Positions 1 through 7,920 of a stretch of 64,000 bases of DNA are shown here, in pieces. Positions within the stretch are counted from its first letter, which is position 1. The number at the start of each line of letters is the position of its first letter. Origin of the DNA: K189A clade bacterium (GTDB lineage: Bacteria; Pseudomonadota; Gammaproteobacteria; Pseudomonadales; Azotimanducaceae); assembly GCA_902613475.1 (NCBI GenBank), contig CACMHG010000003.1:25229-89228 (forward strand), given 5' to 3'. The position numbers and the translations under genes are program-made. The notes under the pieces were generated by a model. The model saw nothing but the letters and a program-made list of their open reading frames with translations, had not been told where the DNA came from and ran no database searches.

Positions 1-315
1 GAGCCAGCCAGACAGCAAGCCGACCAGTAGAGTTGCGCAGACGAATGCTGCGATGGGCATGGCATAGGTGCCGCTGATATCAAGTAACTCTGCTGCATTT
101 AGCTTTAGCCCGAGTAACACGATGGCGGTTTGCAGCATGTATTTGCCGTAAGTTGATCCCTTAGGAATCGGCGCGCGATTGAGAGAGAGCGAAATTGCCA
201 TTCCAACCAGCAGGGCAATGGCCGGATTGCCAAGAATAACGAGCACAATCAGCGCAAAGACGATTGAGATCCTCGGTATCAGATCGTTTGATAGACCGCG
301 TTTCGAACTAGGCAC
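1..315 (-). CDS. YeiH/UPF0324-family membrane permease (partial, 5' end only)
   Basis: The first 105 codons of a gene that runs off the left edge. The translation has a hydrophobic helix (about residues 14-30), then a segment reading GNPAIALLVGMAISL and, further on, MLQTAIVLLGLKL. This resembles the start of the YeiH/UPF0324 (putative sulfate exporter, PSE) family of about 10-helix inner-membrane proteins. The GTG start at 315 is chosen because a GGGAGG ribosome site lies six bases upstream (322-327). The family function is poorly established, so no substrate is assigned. Because only the N-terminus is present, another polytopic transporter family cannot be excluded. Confidence 0.65.
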   Translation of the reverse strand, partial: MPSSKRGLSNDLIPRISIVFALIVLVILGNPAIALLVGMAISLSLNRAPIPKGSTYGKYMLQTAIVLLGLKLNAAELLDISGTYAMPIAAFVCATLLVGLLSGWL

Positions 316-457
316 AAAGAGCCTCCCCAGCGTTTATACCAAATCGGTTGGTCGTAATAACCTTAAGGCATAACGGTAGCGTGGGGTTGGGATTAGTGCC
401 AGAGTTCTGCCAAATTTTTGGCGCGCGTCGAATGTTGAGCTGGCGCCGGATCCTTCA

Positions 458-802
458 CTAGCTTTGGTCGTTTGACGGCGTTTTAAGGGGGAAGGTCACG
501 ACGCGGTTAGCCTGTACTTCAGGTTCATCGATTACACCCGTCATGAGCCAATCTTTATCAACAGCAAAAAGGCTGGATATCGCATCTAGGTGCGCCAAAA
601 GACCATTGGTCGCTGCTTGCTGGTCGGAGCATCGTTCCCAGCCAAGCCACGTTGTTGGGTCGATGTGTGCATTGGCGAAGATGGTCGAGCGATAGGCGCA
701 CTCCTCAACAGACCACCCAACATGCAGTCTGACTCGATGAACACGCTCACCAATGGATGGCATTTGTCTGGTCCATAGTTGGGTGGAAGTCACGACTGTC
801 AT
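458..802 (-). CDS. Small XRE-like helix-turn-helix protein
   Basis: A 114-residue protein whose residues about 15-95 follow the XRE/Cro layout: SIGERVHRVRLHVGWSVEE (helices 1-2), a recognition-helix region ending in TTWLGWERC, and a closing LFAVDKDWLMTG, the familiar end of the repressor fold. It probably binds DNA as a dimer; the target is unknown. It lies 11 bases downstream of the DUF6482-like gene on the same strand, so the two are probably one transcript. No good ribosome site precedes either Met1 or Met14, so the start is uncertain. The recognition helix is divergent, and DNA binding is inferred from pattern only. Confidence 0.6.
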   Translation of the reverse strand: MTVVTSTQLWTRQMPSIGERVHRVRLHVGWSVEECAYRSTIFANAHIDPTTWLGWERCSDQQAATNGLLAHLDAISSLFAVDKDWLMTGVIDEPEVQANRVVTFPLKTPSNDQS

Positions 803-813
803 TCATACAAAGA

Positions 814-1128
814 TCAAGCACTGGCGGTGAGGTCCTGCAGAATAATGGTCTCTCGATGCTCGGTGGGGCTGCCGTCTCCCACGCCGACCATCTCGTCGAA
901 GGCTGATTTATGGACAAAATCCGCCTGTTTTACTCCGATGTCGCGCAATGCATCAAAGGCCCTGTTTCGACTGCGGAAAATCAAGTTGTCACCGTTCGCT
1001 GCCTTCAGCGGGGCTCGTTCATCGTCTTGGCAGAAAAAAATGAGATAAATACTCGGATCAATGCTGTGCACTTCGATGGTCAGAGATTTTTGGTTTCCCA
1101 TCAGTTGTTTGAGTTCGTTCAGCTGCAT
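814..1128 (-). CDS. DUF6482-like small cytoplasmic protein
   Basis: A 104-residue protein beginning MQLNELKQLMGNQ. It has an alternating beta pattern (IEVHSIDPSIYLIFFCQDD), then FRSRNRAFDALRDIG and HKSAFDEMVG, which match the layout of the DUF6482 family of small pseudomonad-type proteins of unknown function. The internal ATG at 1128 is preferred over an ATG at 1278 because GGAAG sits about seven bases upstream and the extra 50 residues look unlike protein. It is the first gene of a probable two-gene unit with the XRE-like gene that follows. No catalytic residues can be proposed. Confidence 0.6.
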   Translation of the reverse strand: MQLNELKQLMGNQKSLTIEVHSIDPSIYLIFFCQDDERAPLKAANGDNLIFRSRNRAFDALRDIGVKQADFVHKSAFDEMVGVGDGSPTEHRETIILQDLTASA

Positions 1129-1383
1129 CGAATACTTCCGGCTTGGTGAATGTGATGGTTGTACAGCGAAAGTACAAAATGCCCAATAAAATTCGTGTGA
1201 ACTTAAGGGCAGCCTCCAAGAAGTGTGCGGAAGTGAGACACCTGATGTCCGGGGCCTGCGAAGTGTGAAGAACATCACAAAGCCAGGAGTCTAGTGATCG
1301 AAATAGCCGAATTACGAGGACGAATGGTAGTAAAAAGCGGATGATTGGTAGAAATGCGAGATCGCTAAACACTTCGAGATGAT

Positions 1384-1857
1384 ATGAGTGATTACAACGC
1401 CTCGACCCCCGAGGTTGATCCATGGTCTTTTATGCAGGACACGGCTACCGCGTTCTTAAGCCTTCCCGATGAGGTTGAGGCGGATTTTGTCTGTCCTGGA
1501 AGCGGCGGTGACACGCGTATATTCGTTGTCGACGCGCCAGAAGCTGTCGTCGCATTTTTCTCCCGCATCATGCAAAACGAGCCGCAGCGTTTTAACCAAA
1601 TGAACCGGGCTTTTGACACCAGTCATGTTGGCTACAACGGCGCAGGATGGGCCGTTACTCGATTCGGCGGTGTCCTGTATCTGAGTTTGGCCATTGACCT
1701 AGATGTCTACGTGAGGCGAATCCCACCCCACCTATCCTCAGCCGCCCTAGTGATAGCGCGCCAGTACGGGAAATTTCTAGATTGCACAGTAACCTCTAGC
1801 ACGCGCGAAAACGACCGATCTGCAATGCCTCATGCTCTCGCACGCACGCTTCAATGA
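1384..1857 (+). CDS. Hypothetical protein
   Basis: A 157-residue open frame, mildly acidic at the N-terminus (DPWSFMQDTATAFLSLPDEVEADF), with alternating hydrophobic segments (TRIFVVDAPEAVVAFF, GVLYLSLAIDLDVYV). No signal peptide, membrane helix or known motif is visible, and the family is not recognised. It is divergent from the DUF6482-like gene across about 255 bases that should hold both promoters. A shorter frame on the opposite strand (1392-1619) reads as low-quality protein, so this strand is preferred. The C-terminus (TSSTRENDRSAMPHALARTLQ) looks disordered. Confidence 0.5.
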   Translation: MSDYNASTPEVDPWSFMQDTATAFLSLPDEVEADFVCPGSGGDTRIFVVDAPEAVVAFFSRIMQNEPQRFNQMNRAFDTSHVGYNGAGWAVTRFGGVLYLSLAIDLDVYVRRIPPHLSSAALVIARQYGKFLDCTVTSSTRENDRSAMPHALARTLQ

Positions 1858-2131
1858 TCTGATCGAATAAACAGACTCCAGCTTTTCAGGTTCGTCAGGC
1901 TCATGGTTCCTGTTAGCTCAAAGGTGACGCTCATCCACTTATTGTTACCACTCCTCTGAAAAAACTGTCCTGCTTGCGTCACTGGCGCAAAACTGAATTG
2001 CGTTTCGATCGTGCGATGACGGTTCTCCCACGGCAACTCTGCCTGCGCAGATGCTGTGGACCAAGAACCCGGTAGCGCAGATTCGTAACGCATCGCGGGA
2101 CAGCGTTTTGTGACAAGACGAGGGTAGGGCA

Positions 2132-2770
2132 ATGAGCACATCAGATTCCAATCGACCAGAACCAGTCAAAGGGGCGGCCCGTTCCGCTTCTAAGGCAGCA
2201 AGAGCGAGGACGGCAAAGGTTGGCGAGGCAAATACTGGTGGGGCGATAAAAGGCAAGGCTCCGGAAGGTAAAGCTCCAGCAAGCAAAGCTTTAGAGGGCA
2301 AGGCAGGCAAAGCCTCAGCAGAGCCGCTACGCTCCCCTGTGGAAGCCACGAGTGACTCAGACGCGTTGCTCAATTCGCCTGATCTGATGGAACCTGGAAC
2401 GACACCTCCATTGGAATCACCGTCAATCGGTGATTCGGGGGATTTGGGACGTTCTTTTTCCGCGCGATTGCGAGAACTGCGCCGTGCCAGGGCTCTGTCC
2501 TTGCGTAAGCTCGGCCGTGAAGTCGGGGTAACGGCCAACGCGGTTCTTCGGTGGGAGAAAGACGAGGTCACACCGACACGAGGCAAGATGATCGAGCCTT
2601 CGCGCTTCTTTGAGGTTGAACCAGCTTGGCTCGCGTGGGGGATTGGCGCTCGGCGCAATCGCTTGAAACCGTCTGATTTGTTAATGCAGCTAGAACGGTG
2701 CGATGAAACCCAGCTTCGTGCAGTCAGTGCGCTTCTAGAGGCTTTCGACCCTGATTCTTTTGCGGGATGA
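2132..2770 (+). CDS. XRE-family regulator with a Lys/Ala-rich histone-H1-like N-terminus
   Basis: A 212-residue protein in two parts. Residues about 10-75 are a low-complexity Lys/Ala/Gly tract with imperfect repeats of the form GKAPEGKAPASKALEGKAGKA, like the H1-type tails found on some bacterial DNA-binding proteins. Residues about 110-170 form a helix-turn-helix: FSARLRELRRARALSLRKLG, then VTANAVLRWEKDEVTPTRGK and a closing FFEVEPAWLAWG. This is the XRE fold. The rest (residues 175-212) is helical. The tail probably adds non-specific DNA affinity, an inference from composition. The antisense frame at 1945-2793 is a shadow of this biased codon content. Target genes are unknown. Confidence 0.75.
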   Translation: MSTSDSNRPEPVKGAARSASKAARARTAKVGEANTGGAIKGKAPEGKAPASKALEGKAGKASAEPLRSPVEATSDSDALLNSPDLMEPGTTPPLESPSIGDSGDLGRSFSARLRELRRARALSLRKLGREVGVTANAVLRWEKDEVTPTRGKMIEPSRFFEVEPAWLAWGIGARRNRLKPSDLLMQLERCDETQLRAVSALLEAFDPDSFAG

Positions 2771-2903
2771 CAAAGACCTTGTCCGACTCGCAACGGATGT
2801 ATCTACTGCCTGCTTCGAGTCGGGCGCCCCGAAAACACCTAACGTTGTTTTAAATACGAACTTGTAGTTCACTCTTCAAAGAAGGCGTCTTGGGGAGAAC
2901 ATC

Positions 2904-3986
2904 GTGCCGATTAACGTTTTGGGAATGATTGGCGTAGCGCCCCCGCCGGATGCTGCCACCGTCCATATTGTTGGCGGCGGCATCGACCGTGATTACATTA
3001 AGGCCTTTACCCAGGCCCATGAAAAATCAGATTTTGATGCCATTCTCATCGGGCATTCATCCAGTTCCGCCGATGGTTTCGGCATTGCCCAATACGTGGC
3101 GACCCATTCAGAGCGCGTCAATATATTACTTGCGCATCGACCAGGGTTTGCTTCCCCTACACAGGCTGCTCGCCGTGTTGCAACACTCGATAATCTGATT
3201 GAGGGGCGGCTATGGCTTCATATTATTACCGGTGGAGTCGACGCGGATCAGCGCAGAGACGGTGATTATACCCCCCACGATGAGCGTTATGAGCGCACTG
3301 ACGAATATCTTGAGGTCATGCGCAGAGTGTGGAATGCCGCCGAGCCCGTTGATTTTGAGGGTAAGTTCTATCGAGTGAGTCGTGCAGTTTCCGATGTGCA
3401 GGCGCACCAAAAGCCATATGTACCGCTCTGGTTTGGTGGAGTGTCGGATGCCGCCATTCCGGTAGGTGCAAAGCATTGCGATACCTATGCCCTGTTTGGC
3501 GAACCCAGGGCTCAGGTAGTGGAATTGATGACCCGTATTAATGCCGAGGCCGCGGACCATGGGCGGCGGCCGAGTTATAACCTATCTTTTCGGCCAATCA
3601 TTGGTGCGACCGAAGAAGAGGCTTGGCGCAAGGCTGAAGCGATATTGGCGGGCGTAGAAGCCTCAGGTGGGGGAGGAGGCTCCGGTATTCCCCAGGCAGA
3701 AACTGCACGTCGCCTGATGCGATTGATTGAGGGTGGGGATGTCCAAGACGAGCGCCTGTGGGTGCCCATCGCAGCGGCGGCGAAGGGAAGCGGCAACTCT
3801 ACGGCCTTGGTAGGCACTGCAGAACAGGTTGCTGAGGCAATCGCTAAGTATTACGACTTAGGTATATCCGGCGTGCTGATTCGCGGCTTTGACCCCTTCA
3901 ATGATGCAATCGAATATGGTCACGAACTCATTCCGCAAATTCGTGAAAAAGTTGCCGCGAGAGATGCAGCAAAGGCGGCTCAGTAG
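2904..3986 (+). CDS. SsuD-like FMN-dependent luciferase-family monooxygenase
   Basis: A 360-residue LLM-class flavin enzyme. Features seen include FDAILIGHSSSSADG near residues 44-58, the barrel segment RVNILLAHRPGFASPTQAAR, GRLWLHIITGG (phosphate-binding region), and the conserved YERTDEYLEVMRRVW followed by VDFEGKFYRV. These fit the alkanesulfonate monooxygenase (SsuD) branch, which uses reduced FMN and oxygen to release sulfite from alkanesulfonates. Related enzymes act on other substrates, and no ssuE or ssuABC genes lie nearby, so the substrate is open. The GTG start has a GGGGAG site six bases upstream (2892-2897). It stands alone on its strand. Confidence 0.85.
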   Translation: MPINVLGMIGVAPPPDAATVHIVGGGIDRDYIKAFTQAHEKSDFDAILIGHSSSSADGFGIAQYVATHSERVNILLAHRPGFASPTQAARRVATLDNLIEGRLWLHIITGGVDADQRRDGDYTPHDERYERTDEYLEVMRRVWNAAEPVDFEGKFYRVSRAVSDVQAHQKPYVPLWFGGVSDAAIPVGAKHCDTYALFGEPRAQVVELMTRINAEAADHGRRPSYNLSFRPIIGATEEEAWRKAEAILAGVEASGGGGGSGIPQAETARRLMRLIEGGDVQDERLWVPIAAAAKGSGNSTALVGTAEQVAEAIAKYYDLGISGVLIRGFDPFNDAIEYGHELIPQIREKVAARDAAKAAQ

Positions 3987-4052
3987 CCGTTTGCTCGCGC
4001 TGATCTGGGTGCAGTGCAACGTTCAAGTCCCAGTAGGCTGATAAACAAAAAC

Positions 4053-4077
4053 ATATGGCTAATAAGACAATAGCCAA
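4053..4077 (-). terminator. Weak candidate terminator hairpin
   Basis: On the minus strand GGCTA and TAGCC (4071-4075 and 4057-4061) can pair around a nine-base loop, and the following bases contain TTTTTG. The stem is only five pairs, so it is a weak candidate for ending the dehydrogenase-microprotein transcript. It lies just past the microprotein stop. Confidence 0.25.
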
Positions 4078-4086
4078 GTCAAATGC

Positions 4087-4245
4087 CTAATATGCACGTC
4101 CTTCAAGAGGGCCGATGATGGCCCAGTCCACGATGATGGAGGCGGCCGCCAAGCTCACGCATACCAAAAAAATAATCCCCAGGAGGCGCCAAATATGGAA
4201 CTTTTCTTCCTTGTCTGGCGCTGGTGGTTGTTCTTCTGGGTGCAT
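4087..4245 (-). CDS. 52-residue single-helix membrane microprotein
   Basis: A short gene of 52 codons plus stop. The product starts MHPEEQPPAPDKEEKFHIWR (acidic, Pro-rich, soluble), crosses the membrane once with LLGIIFLVCVSLAAASIIV, and ends WAIIGPLEGRAY. The start is supported by AAGGAAA about six bases upstream. It lies 36 bases after the Ldh2-family dehydrogenase on the same strand, so the two are likely co-transcribed. The family is not recognised. Possible roles are anchoring or regulating a neighbouring protein; this is speculation. The good ribosome site and the clean charge/helix layout argue that it is real. Confidence 0.6.
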   Translation of the reverse strand: MHPEEQPPAPDKEEKFHIWRLLGIIFLVCVSLAAASIIVDWAIIGPLEGRAY

Positions 4246-4281
4246 CAAAATTTCCTTGGCGATTCCCTGAGGGTCATTGTG

Positions 4282-5361
4282 TTAAGGCTGAGTGATTGTG
4301 GTCATGGCCGCGACTTGAGCTCGGTCGAGCCCGGCGTATTCCGCTGAGTCTAGAACCGAGTTCCAGCTGTTTGGATCGAGCTCGATGCCGTGCTGCATTC
4401 TTCGTGCGGTGCTCTCTTTTTCCGGGTCGCCGGGTAAGCGTACACGGTCAACGCCATCAGCCGGCGTGCTGGTGTTAATATAGTCGATCATCGCACCGAC
4501 TTCCTGGTCGAATGCCTGCAGATCGCCGATGGCGGCAGGGTCAATCAAAATCGACAGCATGTTATTGAGGGTTGCGCCTAAGCGCGGGTGCTCAGGCTGC
4601 ATCGTGAACAACCCTCCCAAAGCACCGCCAAGAAGCTCGCAAATAACCATTAGACCGTATCCTTTGTGCGCGCCGAAGGGTTGCATCGCACCACTGGCGT
4701 TCTCGCCAAAGATTACGCCCGGATCCGTCGTCTCGACGCCGTTTTCATCCACCAACGATTGAGGTGGTACAGGTACTCCCTTCATATGGGCGACGCGCAC
4801 CTTGCCTGCGGCGACAGTAGTGGTCGCCATGTCCAACACAACATGCTGACCATCCGGTCTTGGCACCGCGCAGCAATAGGGATTGGTGATAAAGCGACGA
4901 TCTCGGCCGCCGAAGGCAACCACCATAGGGTCATGCCCGACAACATTGACGTAATGCATGGAGACTAATCCATGGTCCGCACAGTGCTCGGCGAAGGCAC
5001 CTATGCGTCCCAGGTGTGCGGCATTACCCAGCGCGACGCAGGCCAAACCGTGCTTCTTCGTCCTCTCGACACCAATATCCATGGCCTCAATACCCACGAC
5101 GCGGCCAAGGCCTGTGCCCGCATCGATGCTTACGATCGCACCGTTGTCCTTGATGACCTGCGCGTGACGATGAGGGTCCACATGCTGATCCATCATGCCT
5201 TTGACATAAGACGGGACCATGCCGACACCATGAGAATCGTGGCCCTTGAGGTTAGCCTCGACGAGGTGATGGGCAACTGCGTCAGCATGGGCTGAGGGGG
5301 CGCCGGCGGCGACCAATATGGCACTAGTAACCTTTGTTAGAGACATATGTTCAATCAGCAT
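4282..5361 (-). CDS. Ldh2-family malate/L-lactate-type NAD(P) dehydrogenase
   Basis: A 359-residue enzyme of the Ldh_2 (malate/L-sulfolactate/ureidoglycolate dehydrogenase) family, distinct from the classical Rossmann malate dehydrogenases. Family marks include HHLVEANLKGHDSHGVGMVP near the N-terminus with the catalytic His region, then GHDPMVVAFGG, FITNPYCCAVP, VVLDMATTTVAAGKV and the glycine-rich PFGAHKGYGL. It oxidises a 2-hydroxyacid to a 2-oxoacid with NAD(P); the exact substrate cannot be read. Start 5361 is chosen over 5379 because GAGG lies about six bases upstream. It is followed by the 52-residue microprotein. A GTGACGTCAC palindrome lies just upstream. Confidence 0.85.
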   Translation of the reverse strand: MLIEHMSLTKVTSAILVAAGAPSAHADAVAHHLVEANLKGHDSHGVGMVPSYVKGMMDQHVDPHRHAQVIKDNGAIVSIDAGTGLGRVVGIEAMDIGVERTKKHGLACVALGNAAHLGRIGAFAEHCADHGLVSMHYVNVVGHDPMVVAFGGRDRRFITNPYCCAVPRPDGQHVVLDMATTTVAAGKVRVAHMKGVPVPPQSLVDENGVETTDPGVIFGENASGAMQPFGAHKGYGLMVICELLGGALGGLFTMQPEHPRLGATLNNMLSILIDPAAIGDLQAFDQEVGAMIDYINTSTPADGVDRVRLPGDPEKESTARRMQHGIELDPNSWNSVLDSAEYAGLDRAQVAAMTTITQP

Positions 5362-5403
5362 GACGATCCTCAGACACATTGCTCGCTGATTGAAACAGGT
5401 AAG

Positions 5404-5413
5404 GTGACGTCAC
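5404..5413. promoter_or_regulatory. Perfect palindrome GTGACGTCAC, possible operator
   Basis: A ten-base perfect palindrome about 43 bases upstream of the dehydrogenase start, in the only space between that gene and tRNA-Arg. Its position suits a repressor or activator site, but no regulator is identified and chance occurrence is possible. Confidence 0.3.
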
Positions 5414-5542
5414 TGCAATGGTACCTTTGGTCGCAATGTCAGACTTAAAGCATCGGTTGAGCGGTGAGAGCGCAAAATCGCTTACCAGCGATTTTGGTAG
5501 AGCGATCAGATCCTGTCTCAGGGATTGGCGGTGAGGAAGGTA

Positions 5543-5619
5543 TGGCGCACCCGACAGGATTCGAACCTGTAATCCCCGGTTTCGTAGACCGGTGCCTTAT
5601 CCAGTTTGGCCACGGGTGC
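5543..5619 (-). tRNA. tRNA-Arg (anticodon ACG)
   Basis: A 77-base tRNA with encoded CCA. The acceptor arms GCACCCG and CGGGTGC pair fully. The anticodon stem CCGGT/ACCGG encloses the loop CTACGAA, giving anticodon ACG (read as ICG, arginine CGN). The T-arm is ACAGG-TTCGAAT-CCTGT. It is intact and uninterrupted, unlike the second arginine tRNA in this window. Confidence 0.95.
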
Positions 5620-5768
5620 ATGAGCGGTTCTCACCGCGGGCGGCATTATCTGGAAGAACGAATGACTTCTCAAGGTGTTTAAGCGTTATCCCACGGCGGC
5701 TTTGTCAATATATCGCCATCGTGAGGTGTTTCGAGCTATTCTTTTCATCACCATCAAAGAGGCATGGC

Positions 5769-6011
5769 ATGGCATCGACAGTGGATCCAATGGTGATGGA
5801 GGGAGTTCAGCTGATGCTGGTAGGCATGGGCACGGTCTTCGTCTTTCTCACTCTTCTGGTCTTTGCAGTGAGGGCGATGAGCGCACTTATTTTGAAGTAT
5901 TTTCCGCCAGCACCTTTTCAAACCAATACAGGTGCGGCGTCCCCAGGAGGTATACCTAAGGCGCATGTTGCGGCCGTGGCGGCTGCCATTGAAAAGCACC
6001 GAGGGTCCTAA
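5769..6011 (+). CDS. oadG: Oxaloacetate decarboxylase gamma subunit (OadG family)
   Basis: An 80-residue small membrane protein: a short N-terminus, one transmembrane helix (about residues 12-33, [20 protein letters not shown]), then a soluble tail with Pro/Ala segments. This is the OadG layout; the tail normally binds the alpha subunit and the Zn ion. The start at 5769 is placed by AAAGAGG six bases upstream, much later than the longest open frame, which begins inside the tRNA. It is first in oadG-oadA-oadB, with 68 bases before oadA. Identification rests on size, helix position and gene order, since OadG sequences are poorly conserved. Confidence 0.85.
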   Translation: MASTVDPMVMEGVQLMLVGMGTVFVFLTLLVFAVRAMSALILKYFPPAPFQTNTGAASPGGIPKAHVAAVAAAIEKHRGS

Positions 6012-6079
6012 GCACCCTAGAAAAAAAGCGTCGTCAAAATCGCTTTGGCCACGCGTATCGGTCCTATCACGGAGGAATC

Positions 6080-7879
6080 ATGAATCAATCTGCACTTGGG
6101 ATAACAGACGTCGTACTGCGCGACGCGCATCAAAGTTTATTGGCAACGCGTATGCGAATAGATGACATGTTGCCCATAGCCGAAAAGCTAGACCAAGTCG
6201 GATTTTGGTCACTCGAGTCTTGGGGTGGTGCGACCTTCGATGCCTGTATTCGATACCTCGGTGAGGATCCCTGGCAACGTATTCGCTTGCTCAAAGAGGC
6301 CATGCCAAATACACCCCAGCAGATGTTGCTGCGTGGCCAAAACATACTCGGCTATCGCCATTATGCGGACGATCTCGTCGAGAAATTTGTCGAGCGTGCA
6401 GCCACTAATGGCGTCGATGTATTTCGAATCTTTGATGCGATGAACGACATGCGAAACCTGCAAACGGCGGTTAAGGCGACCTTAGCGACGGGGAAGCATG
6501 CTCAGGGCACGATCTCTTACACCGTCAGCCCCGTCCACACCCTGCAGCTTTGGCTCGATTTGGGCAGGCAGATAGAAGATATGGGCGCAAACAGTTTGTG
6601 CATTAAGGACATGGCTGGCCTGCTTAAGCCCTATACCGCCTTTGAGTTGGTAAGCGGTCTGAAAGAGAGTCTGGACATACCCATTCATATGCAGTGCCAT
6701 GCTACCACAGGCATGTCGACGACCACCTACCTCAAGGCCATTGAGGCCGGAATCGATAACGTGGATACCGCGATATCGTCGATGAGTATGACCTACGGGC
6801 ATTCGGCGACCGAATCCTTGGTGGCCATACTGCAGGATCAACCCAGTGACACAGGCCTAAATATCGAGTTACTGGAAGAGATTTCAGCCTACTTTCGAGC
6901 CGTGCGAAAAAAATATGCTCAATTTGAAGGCAGTCTGCGCGGTGTAGATTCTCGCATCTTGGTGGCCCAGGTGCCTGGAGGGATGCTGACCAACCTTGAG
7001 GGCCAGCTAAAAGAGCAGAATGCGGTTGATCGACTCGACGAGGTGCTGGAGGAGATACCCAAGGTGCGCGAAGACCTCGGCATGATCCCCTTAGTCACCC
7101 CAACATCACAGATTGTAGGCACCCAGGCGGTGATCAATGTTCTAAGTGACAGCCGTTATGCATCAATTACCCGGGAATCGGCTGGTGTGCTGCGCGGAGA
7201 ATACGGCGCCACACCGGCGTCGGTGAATGAGGATTTACGGGTGCGTGCCTTGGATGGTGATGACCTGATTACATCAAGGCCGGCAGATCATCTGGAGCCA
7301 GAGCTTGCCACTCAAACCGAAGCGTTGCGCGCCCTCGCCAAAGAAGAAGGCTTCAGCATTGGGCAAAACGAAGGCGGTAGCGAGGTGGACGATGTGCTGA
7401 CTTACGCGCTGTTCCCGCAAGTTGCGACCAAATTTTTGGCCAATCGCGGTAATCCCGAGGCGTTTGAACCCGCACCAGATCCGAATGTCGCGACAGCAAA
7501 TGTCGCTCCCCCAACAACCAGTGCATCATCTGTGGAACCCGCCCAATACACGGTGTCGGTAGATGGCCATGCCTATCAGGTTGTGGTGGCTGAAGGCACG
7601 GTCAATCTCACGCCGGCAGTTTCCGCTCAACCGGCCCCTGCCACCCCGGCAACTGTCGGGGGTACTGCGACGCCAGTATCAGCGGGCCTCGCAGGCTCCA
7701 TTCATCAGGTAATGGTTGGTGTTGGCGATGCTGTGAGCGAGGGCCAAGTGGTTTGCATACTCGAAGCGATGAAAATGGAAACCGAGGTGCGAGCCGGAAC
7801 TGCGGGCAAGGTCGCGAGCATAGATATCGCCGTGGGCGATAGCGTGGCCGTCGGCCAGACGCTCATCACTCTAGCTTAG
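6080..7879 (+). CDS. oadA: Oxaloacetate decarboxylase alpha subunit, biotin-carrying
   Basis: A 599-residue protein. The N-terminal carboxyltransferase barrel starts with [15 protein letters not shown] (residues 10-24) and contains FRIFDAMND and [11 protein letters not shown], with metal-site residues of the pyruvate-carboxylase family. A Pro/Ala/Thr linker (about residues 460-530) leads to a biotin domain with AMKM near the C-terminus; Lys565 is the expected biotin site. The enzyme transfers CO2 from oxaloacetate to biotin, and the beta subunit then decarboxylates the biotin while pumping Na+ outward. GGAGG lies just before the ATG. Length is normal for the family. Methylmalonyl-CoA decarboxylase is less likely because the barrel is oxaloacetate-type. 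Confidence 0.95.
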   Translation: MNQSALGITDVVLRDAHQSLLATRMRIDDMLPIAEKLDQVGFWSLESWGGATFDACIRYLGEDPWQRIRLLKEAMPNTPQQMLLRGQNILGYRHYADDLVEKFVERAATNGVDVFRIFDAMNDMRNLQTAVKATLATGKHAQGTISYTVSPVHTLQLWLDLGRQIEDMGANSLCIKDMAGLLKPYTAFELVSGLKESLDIPIHMQCHATTGMSTTTYLKAIEAGIDNVDTAISSMSMTYGHSATESLVAILQDQPSDTGLNIELLEEISAYFRAVRKKYAQFEGSLRGVDSRILVAQVPGGMLTNLEGQLKEQNAVDRLDEVLEEIPKVREDLGMIPLVTPTSQIVGTQAVINVLSDSRYASITRESAGVLRGEYGATPASVNEDLRVRALDGDDLITSRPADHLEPELATQTEALRALAKEEGFSIGQNEGGSEVDDVLTYALFPQVATKFLANRGNPEAFEPAPDPNVATANVAPPTTSASSVEPAQYTVSVDGHAYQVVVAEGTVNLTPAVSAQPAPATPATVGGTATPVSAGLAGSIHQVMVGVGDAVSEGQVVCILEAMKMETEVRAGTAGKVASIDIAVGDSVAVGQTLITLA

Positions 7880-7920
7880 GGTGATGGGGCAATTAAAAAT
7901 CCCAATATCGGAGCAGCTAC

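Noticed and set aside
1851..2141. Minus-strand frame of 96 codons
   Set aside because: The C-terminal half alternates like beta strands, but there is no ribosome site or recognised family, and it overlaps the start of the XRE gene on the other strand. It could be a gene remnant; not supported enough to list.
1945..2793. 282-codon minus-strand frame
   Set aside because: It is antisense to the Lys/Ala-rich XRE gene, whose codon bias leaves the opposite strand open; the product is Ser/Arg/Ala-rich with no domain.
5464..5682. Open frame reading AHPTGFEPVIPGF on the plus strand
   Set aside because: It is the reverse strand of tRNA-Arg(ACG); the HPTGFEPV string is the well-known false protein produced by the T-arm of tRNA genes.
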